From the NCBI GenBank assembly GCA_027483005.1, contig JAIXVN010000173.1, forward strand, positions 1-7,342: DNA of 7,342 nucleotides. The letters run 5' to 3'. This DNA comes from Verrucomicrobiaceae bacterium. Lineage in GTDB: Bacteria > Verrucomicrobiota > Verrucomicrobiia > Verrucomicrobiales > Akkermansiaceae. Position numbers and translations under genes: made by a program. Below, piece by piece: positions 1-5,800 of the stretch. The notes below the pieces were generated by a model that was given only the letters and a program-made list of their open reading frames with translations, did not search any database and was not told the DNA's origin. Within the stretch, counting starts at the first letter, position 1. Each line of letters opens with the position of its first letter.

Positions 1-356
1 ACGGTGTGGATTGCCTGCTGCGCATCATCGAAAACAAGGATGGAGCTGCTTCCAAGCGGATCTTCAACATTGGGAATCCGGACAACAATGTGACGGTGGC
101 CGATCTCGCGACCGTCATTCTGGAAGCCTTCAGGCACTATCCGGAGTATGCCCAGAATGCCGCTGAGACCAAGGTTCTATCGGTTTCATCGGAGGAATAC
201 TTCGGAAAGTACTATCAGGACATCCACACCCGGGTGCCCTCGATCAAGGCGGCCAAGGAGGCCCTTGGATGGGTGCCGAAAGTCGATCTCGTCACCGCGA
301 TCCGCCACACGCTGGACTATCATCTTGCCCACAAGGATTACGAACTGGTCGCCTGA
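1..356 (+). CDS. arnA: ArnA-type UDP-glucuronate decarboxylase, C-terminal part (5' end outside window)
   Basis: This is the last ~118 codons of a gene that enters from the left edge; the frame is open to the first complete codon (GGT at 3-5), so the GTG at 6 is not a start. The protein matches by eye the end of the dehydrogenase/decarboxylase domain of E. coli ArnA: the stretches RIIEN, NIGNP, YFGKYYQD, RVPSI and LGWVPK correspond to RIIEN, NIGNP, YYGKGYQD, RKPSI and LDWEPK there. This domain is an NAD-dependent short-chain dehydrogenase that oxidises and decarboxylates UDP-glucuronate to UDP-4-keto-pentose in the cytoplasm. The Arg in TRVPSI aligns with the Arg that I recall as the catalytic Arg619 of ArnA. 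The N-terminal formyltransferase half and the NAD-binding site lie outside the window, so a single-domain decarboxylase or a UDP-4-keto-pentose/UDP-xylose synthase cannot be excluded. The directly following arnD favours the L-Ara4N route. Its stop codon directly abuts the next ATG. Confidence 0.82.
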   Translation, partial: GVDCLLRIIENKDGAASKRIFNIGNPDNNVTVADLATVILEAFRHYPEYAQNAAETKVLSVSSEEYFGKYYQDIHTRVPSIKAAKEALGWVPKVDLVTAIRHTLDYHLAHKDYELVA

Positions 357-1265
357 ATGGAATCCATGCCTGTCGTTGCACTGAAAGTGGATGTGGATAC
401 CGACCGCGGCACCCGCGAGGGTGTTCCCGCGCTCGTGTCCCTGCTGGAGGAGTTCTCGGCACCGGCGAGCTTCCTGTTTTCACTGGGTCCGGACAACACC
501 GGCAAGGCGATCCGCCGCGTGTTCCGGCCAGGTTTTTTTCAGAAGGTCAGCCGCACCAGCGTCGTGAAGATGTATGGCATCCGCACGCTGTTGAACGGCA
601 CGCTGCTGCCCGCTCCGCACATCGGCCGACGCCAGGCCGACCTGATGCGTGGCGTGCGTGACCTGGGCTTCGAGGTCGGCATCCACTGTTATGATCACTT
701 CAACTGGCAGGATTACCTGTTCAAGATGACGCTCGACGAGGTGCGAGTGGAGTTTGGCAAGGCGATCGATGAGTTCGAACGCATCTTTGGCTGCAGGCCC
801 GTCACGGCGGGTGCTCCGGGCTGGCAGGCCAGTGCCGAGAGCAAGCAGGTCTATGATGAGGCGGAGCTGCTCTACGCGAGCGACACCCGTGGGCAGTCGC
901 CGTTTTTTCCCAGGATCCAGGGTCGCACGTTCAGGACGATCGAGATTCCGAGCACCTTGCCGACCTTTGATGAGCTGTTAGGCCGGGCGGAGTACCCGGA
1001 TGAGAGGATCGTCCAGCACTACCTCGATCTGCTTCGCGATGACCGACTGAATGTCTTCACGCTTCATGCGGAAATCGAAGGCATGATGAAGCTGCCGCTT
1101 TTCCGTGATCTCCTGAAGGCCTGGTCGGACAAGGGCGTGACCTTCGTGCGGATGGAGGACCTTGCGCATGATCTTCTCTCGGAAAGGGACTCCGTTCCAA
1201 TACATGACCTGGTGATGGCTGAGATCGATGGGAGGTCGGGAACTGTGGCGACGGAAGCGGCCTGA
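357..1265 (+). CDS. arnD: ArnD-like 4-deoxy-4-formamido-L-arabinose-phosphoundecaprenol deformylase
   Basis: A 302-residue protein of the polysaccharide deacetylase (NodB, CE4) fold, close in length to E. coli ArnD. The family removes the formyl group from undecaprenyl-phosphate-Ara4FN on the cytoplasmic membrane, giving the L-Ara4N donor for lipid A. Visible motifs: VDVDTDRGTREGVP near residues 11-24 (E. coli IDVDTFRGTREGVP; D12 and D14 catalytic/metal pair), GIHCYDHF at 108-115 with metal ligands H110 and H114, GAPGWQA at 152-158, SDTRG at 175-179, LPTFDE at 201-206 and TLHAE at 235-239 with the late conserved His (H237). There is no signal peptide or membrane segment. The ATG at 357 follows the upstream TGA with no gap, which suggests translational coupling; no good Shine-Dalgarno sequence is visible. 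An ATG at 366 (MPVVALKVDVDT) would give an N-terminus nearer in length to E. coli ArnD and is a real alternative. Function by homology is fairly sure; substrate in this organism is inferred. Confidence 0.87.
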   Translation: MESMPVVALKVDVDTDRGTREGVPALVSLLEEFSAPASFLFSLGPDNTGKAIRRVFRPGFFQKVSRTSVVKMYGIRTLLNGTLLPAPHIGRRQADLMRGVRDLGFEVGIHCYDHFNWQDYLFKMTLDEVRVEFGKAIDEFERIFGCRPVTAGAPGWQASAESKQVYDEAELLYASDTRGQSPFFPRIQGRTFRTIEIPSTLPTFDELLGRAEYPDERIVQHYLDLLRDDRLNVFTLHAEIEGMMKLPLFRDLLKAWSDKGVTFVRMEDLAHDLLSERDSVPIHDLVMAEIDGRSGTVATEAA

Positions 1266-1313
1266 GGCTGGCGGCACCCCCATCTCGAGCGGTGACGATT
1301 CCATTTCCCGCGG
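1266..1313. other. Short convergent intergenic gap
   Basis: This is the space between the stop codons of the plus-strand deformylase and the minus-strand GH30 gene. I looked for a GC-rich stem followed by a T-run in either direction and found none. Termination here may be Rho-dependent, or one transcript may read into the other gene's 3' end. Confidence 0.5.
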
Positions 1314-2735
1314 TCAGCGATCAAACACCAGGGTCAGCATGGACCTTCCGGGCAGCCGAGTGTTGAGCTTTCCATTGCTGACCTGTCCGCCTGGAAGTTC
1401 GGCGAAGGCCTCGTCCTTTCCCGTCCGACGGGCGCGGTAGCCTGAGTTGGAGAACGGAGGCGGGAGCTTGATCTCGAGATCGGCATCCTGATCCTGCACG
1501 GCAGCGGTGTGGACGACGAGTCGCTTGCCATCGGCGGAAAGGAAGGCGGTGGTCTTGATTCCTGGCTTCGAGATATCGGTCGCAAAAGGGCCTTGAACGG
1601 TGGTTCCGACCACATGCATGCCCGGAGTCAGCGGGGCACACCATTGACGGAAGCCATGATAGATCTTGGTCTTCACATAACTCTTTCCCCAGTTGAGGTG
1701 GATGAGCGCCTCGCCTCCTTCGCGTGGCGGATAGACCCAGTCATAGGCCATCCAGACATTGACGCCCTCGTTGAAGGCCTCGGTCATGTAGAGCCAGAAT
1801 TCCCCGGCGGAGTTGATCAGGCCGGGTGACTTGTCGACGCCGTTGAAGCAGCACTCGGTCATCCACAGCGGCTTCCTGGCGGCCAGGGTGCGGAGTTTCG
1901 CCCAGCGATGGCCACGACGGTCGTAGTCGTGACATCCAACCACGTCCACCTGATCGGCTGAGGCCGCCAGCAGGGCGGGCAGTGTCTTCTCGGCTGTATC
2001 GACGGCGCTCAGCGTGTTCGGCGCGACCAGTTTGGGACTTGGAGTTTCCGGATGCCGGCGCGACATTTCATCGAGATAAGTGGCGACCTTCGCAAAGAGC
2101 GCGGCGTGCTGTTCGGTGGTGAGGAAATATCCCGGTTGATCGTGACCCCAGTCGGGTTCGTTGGCGATGCTCAAGTAGTCGATCGCTTGTCCGTGCCGCT
2201 GCATGTGGGCAAGGAAGGCCCAGATGTACTCGGCGAGTTCGAGTTCAAGTCCGGGCTTGAGGGTGGCCTTGAGTTTTCCTCCACCGCTGGCGTCGTTGTT
2301 GGTCTTCATCCATGGTGGTGGGGTGTAGAGGACCGCATAGAGCTTGATCTGCGGGTTCCGCTTCTTCGCGGCTTCGGCGATCTTCAACGGATGGTCGCAG
2401 TAGGCGAAATCCTTCTCGTTGAACGACTGGGTGTAGGGGTCGTTGTTGTCGTTCGCGGGCTCGTGATTGTGGCGGATTTGGAGCTGGAGGAAATCGGTGC
2501 GGACGTTCTTGAAGAGATCGTCGTAGAGGGTTTCCTGATCCGTTTGACGGCCGTTCGCGCCGAGGCTGGTGACGTGGGCCTCGTAGAAGATCGCGCCGCA
2601 GCCCATGCCTTGGAACTCCTGGCGGACGTCCTTGGGTGAAACGGAGATGACCGTTGGTTCCGCTGTGGCGATCGTGGCTCCGAGAAGCGACGACAGCAGG
2701 GCGGCGAAAAGCGGGCGATGATGGTGAAGGCTCAT
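1314..2735 (-). CDS. Secreted compact GH30-family glycoside hydrolase
   Basis: A 473-residue enzyme with a signal peptide: basic HHHR start, hydrophobic LFAALLSSLLGATI, and an ATA|EP cleavage site after residue 25. The rest is a GH-A clan barrel plus a small C-terminal beta domain (about 375-473), the usual GH30 layout. GH30 hallmarks: FQGMG (41-45, for the usual xxGFG), TPPPWMKTN (138-146) with GGG just after, the acid/base Glu193 in SIANEPDW, and the nucleophile Glu294 in LWMTE. Family members retain configuration while cutting beta-linked glycans such as xylan, beta-1,6-glucan or glucosylceramide; I cannot tell which applies. Odd points are an IRHNHEP segment (87-93) in place of the usual LLRxxI strand, and six cysteines in the mature protein, two directly after the nucleophile. 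The frame stays open upstream to 3182, but that part lies inside the preceding gene and is not protein-like; the ATG at 2735 gives a clean signal peptide and has a weak GGGAAG ribosome site nine bases upstream. It is probably co-transcribed with the large GH30 gene. Confidence 0.85.
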   Translation of the reverse strand: MSLHHHRPLFAALLSSLLGATIATAEPTVISVSPKDVRQEFQGMGCGAIFYEAHVTSLGANGRQTDQETLYDDLFKNVRTDFLQLQIRHNHEPANDNNDPYTQSFNEKDFAYCDHPLKIAEAAKKRNPQIKLYAVLYTPPPWMKTNNDASGGGKLKATLKPGLELELAEYIWAFLAHMQRHGQAIDYLSIANEPDWGHDQPGYFLTTEQHAALFAKVATYLDEMSRRHPETPSPKLVAPNTLSAVDTAEKTLPALLAASADQVDVVGCHDYDRRGHRWAKLRTLAARKPLWMTECCFNGVDKSPGLINSAGEFWLYMTEAFNEGVNVWMAYDWVYPPREGGEALIHLNWGKSYVKTKIYHGFRQWCAPLTPGMHVVGTTVQGPFATDISKPGIKTTAFLSADGKRLVVHTAAVQDQDADLEIKLPPPFSNSGYRARRTGKDEAFAELPGGQVSNGKLNTRLPGRSMLTLVFDR

Positions 2736-2745
2736 GTGGCTTGGC

Positions 2746-2788
2746 TTCCCGATCCTAAACGGAACGAGGTGACCGCAACCATCGGGAA
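2746..2788 (-). promoter_or_regulatory. Inverted repeat in the spacer before the compact GH30 gene
   Basis: On the minus strand TTCCCGAT (2788-2781) is followed after 27 bases by its exact reverse complement ATCGGGAA (2753-2746). In RNA this could form an 8-pair stem. Its downstream arm contains most of GGGAAG (2750-2745), the only Shine-Dalgarno-like sequence before the ATG at 2735, so folding could hide the ribosome site. As DNA the same dyad could be an operator. No T-run follows the stem, which argues against an intrinsic terminator. An 8-base match in a 71-base spacer could arise by chance a few percent of the time, so function is only suggested. Confidence 0.35.
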
Positions 2789-2806
2789 AAATCGGAATCC
2801 TCAGGC

Positions 2807-5800
2807 TCAGGGGCGGGAGACCTTCAGTCGCAGATAGCCGCTGGGTGATCCTGATGCCGGCTTTTCCGCCTGCCAGGTTTCGATGGTCCCGGTTGCGATT
2901 CGCTGGAGGCTGATGCCGCTGGTGGTCCAGGAACCGGGAGCGAGCGTGGTGGAGTATTCCACGGAGAAGGTGACATCCGGGCGATTGAAAGGACGTTGAT
3001 AGGTGAAGCGCAGCAGGCCCGAGGTCCTGGTGACCATGGTATTGGCGATCGAGGGCACCTTCGGCGGAAGACCGAGCGCGTATTTCATCAGGTTTGTCAA
3101 TCCGTCGCCCGCGGCGATGGCGGAGGGTCCACTGATCGATGGGTTGTTGAGTTCGTCTGGTGAGAACTCGTTCTGGGCCCACAGCAGATAGGCCATGTCC
3201 TGAACGATCACATTCACCGTGGTGGAGGTTTCTCCATAGGCATTCGATGCGCTCAAGCGGAGCAGGTAGGACCCCGCCTGGTTGAAGGTCACCGAGGTCA
3301 TGGGCTGGGAGTCGTTGGTGAAGTCCGCCGATCCGGGGCCGCTTGCGAGACTCCAGCGTGAGGTGAGGCTGTTGCCGAGGGTGCCTGTCAGATTCGAGGC
3401 AACACCCACGACCGCTGATGGAGCCGGGCCGGTGGAGACGCTGGGGGTCTCGTGAAGCTTGTAATGGATCGATAGTTGAGGGCGAAGGGAGAGATTGGCG
3501 TGGTTGTCGGAAGCGAACCGCACGAAGGTGCTGCCCCCGGGAGTGTCGCCAGCCGCCCGGATCAGGAATGCGGCGGGTGAGGTCCTTCCGGCAGCATCGG
3601 AGACGAGGTCAATCAGGGCTTCGTTTGAAGGGAAGGTCATCTTGGTTCCGACGGCCGTGCTTGTCGGGTTGAATCCCGGAACGATCGCGAGGTTCGATGG
3701 GTCGCAATCGATTGGCGAAAGCCCGCCTGCGGTCGTCCATGGATCCAGGGCATTGCCGGTGCGCGTGATCCAGTCCGCTCCGGTGCCTGCTCCATTGCTC
3801 GCGTTGCTGCCATCGCCGCTGCCTTCGTTGAAGTTGGTGAGAAGCCGGTGGAGTTCGAGGGTGCCGAGCAGGGTGCCGCTTCCGGATGCTGCGATCGAGA
3901 GGTCCAGAGTGACCTGATCGACGACCGCATCCGCGGGGAGAGCCGGGATGTTGAAGGACAGAAGGCCACGCAGCGGCGAACCGTTCCGACCGACGATGAT
4001 CTGATCGCGTGAGCCGGAGTTCATGGTCGTGTTGTCGCCACGGATGAAGGTGCCGGCATGGGTGTAGCCGTCGGTGCCTTCCGAGAGGGTGAGCAGGTTT
4101 GGCGAGGCCACAAGGACGGTGAGGTCGCGACTGACGGATCCGACCGAATTGGTGATGGTACTACGAAGGACGTAGGTGCCGGCGACCGGGAAGGTCACGA
4201 CGGTTTCAAGCGCGGCGGCGTTGAGGAAGGTCGCGGTTCCCGGGCCGGAAACCTGGGTCCAGATCACTGCATTCCCAGGGGTGGAGTTGCTGCTGGCGGC
4301 GAGACGGAGGCCGAGGCCGGTATGGCTGATTGAGACCAGATCCGAAGCTGGCTGTGTCAGGGTGAGGGTTGGATCCTCCACCATGGGGAAGCCTGGGATG
4401 GGGGTCCACAGAAGGTTCACTCCGGTGGAGGATTGTTGAAGTACGAAGCTTCCGTAGGTGGCGGCGGATCGTCCGCCGGAGTCCGCCGTGACGGTGCCGA
4501 GGGTGAACGATCCGGTGACCGACGTGGCGGAAACGAGGCTGAAAGTACGGCTGCTTCTCCAGAAGCTGTGCAGGAAGTTGGTGGTGCTGTCCGGGCTGTT
4601 GAGGAGGAGATCGATTCGTGCTCCGCTGGTGACGGTGACGGCTTCGGCCACGACGCGATCAGCGGTGGCGTTGTTGACGTCGAGTTCCCACTGCAGTTTT
4701 GCGGAAGCAGAGAACGAAAGGGGTGCGGTGAAGGTCAGGTTGTCGGTGGTCGGCGCGAGAGTTCCACTGATGGAGGCGTTGCCTTGGATCGTTCCGCCTC
4801 CAGTGAGGAAGGCTCCGTTAGAGACGTTGACAGAGCCACCGCCGCTGAACCCTGAAGTGACCAGGGTGCCGGCTGAAACGGCGGTGTTTCCGCTGTGGCT
4901 GTCGGCTCCCGTGATCGTGAGGGTGCCGGTTCCTGACTTGGTGAGCATGCCGGATCCGCTGATCGGGTTCGCGATGGAAAGCGTGACGCCGCCGGGGATG
5001 GAGAAGGTGGCTCCGCCAGTGCCGAGGGTGATTCCGCTGTTGGGATGGCGGAGTTCGAAGGAAGCGGTCGGCTGGAACGTGCCGCCGGAGAGGGTGAGTT
5101 GGGCTGGGTTGAGGGAACCAGGATTTCCGCCGAGATTGGAAAGCGATGCGACCTTGAGGGTGGTGCCGCCATTGACGTTGAGGGCTCCGGTGAAGGAATC
5201 GTTGGCTCCAGTGAGGATGACGCTTCCCGCGCCTCCGTTGCCTACGTCGAGGGAGCCGGTGCCCGTGATGGGCGCGGCGATCTGGATGGTGCGGGAGGAG
5301 TCGAGTCCTGGATTGAGAATCGAGGGGGAATTCACCGAGAGGCTGCCATCGAGGATGAAGGTGGTCGCGGAGTTGCCGTTCTCAAGCGCACCTCCGTCGA
5401 GGGTCAGATTCTGGATGGTGATGCGGTCGTTGTTGGCACCTTTGAACCGGAGGAAGCCCGATTGGGGAACGGTCAGCGAGTGGCCAGCGAAGGTGTGGTT
5501 TCCTCCTGAGGAAGGGGTCCTCAGAACATACTGGCCGGTGGTGTAATTCTTCGTCGAGGTGGGGATGATCGTGTCATTCCAGTTGCCGATGGCGTTGAAG
5601 GAGCTGGATCCGATGGCGTCGCTCGATTTCAAGGCGATCAACTGGGGCGTGGCGGAAGCCGCGACGTAGGTGGTGACGGTGAAGGGCTGAAGCTCCGCCG
5701 TGAAGCTGCCTGCAGAGACATTGACGGCGGCCTGGGAGGCGAGTGAGAGCGTGTCCGAGGTGATCCAGCGGTCGAGCGAGCTGTCAGTCGGGCACGAGGC

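Noticed and set aside
1266..1313. Possible bidirectional terminator between the convergent genes
   Set aside because: I could not find a stem longer than a few pairs or a following T-run on either strand.
2052..2639. Plus-strand open frame of 195 codons opposite the compact GH30 gene
   Set aside because: The opposite strand encodes a clear GH30 with both catalytic residues; this frame shows a Val/Leu/Glu-rich pattern typical of antisense frames in GC-rich genes.
2736..3182. In-frame upstream extension of the compact GH30 gene, 149 codons to 3182 (start MGPERV)
   Set aside because: It lies inside the 3' part of the large GH30 gene in another frame, its composition is Arg/His/Pro-rich and unlike a domain, and it would bury a clear signal peptide at 2735.
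4458..5546. Long plus-strand open frame of 362 codons opposite the beta-strand stalk
   Set aside because: Antisense shadow of a repetitive GC-rich Gly/Ser/Thr coding region; the translation is Pro/Val/Arg-rich, with no recognisable domain.
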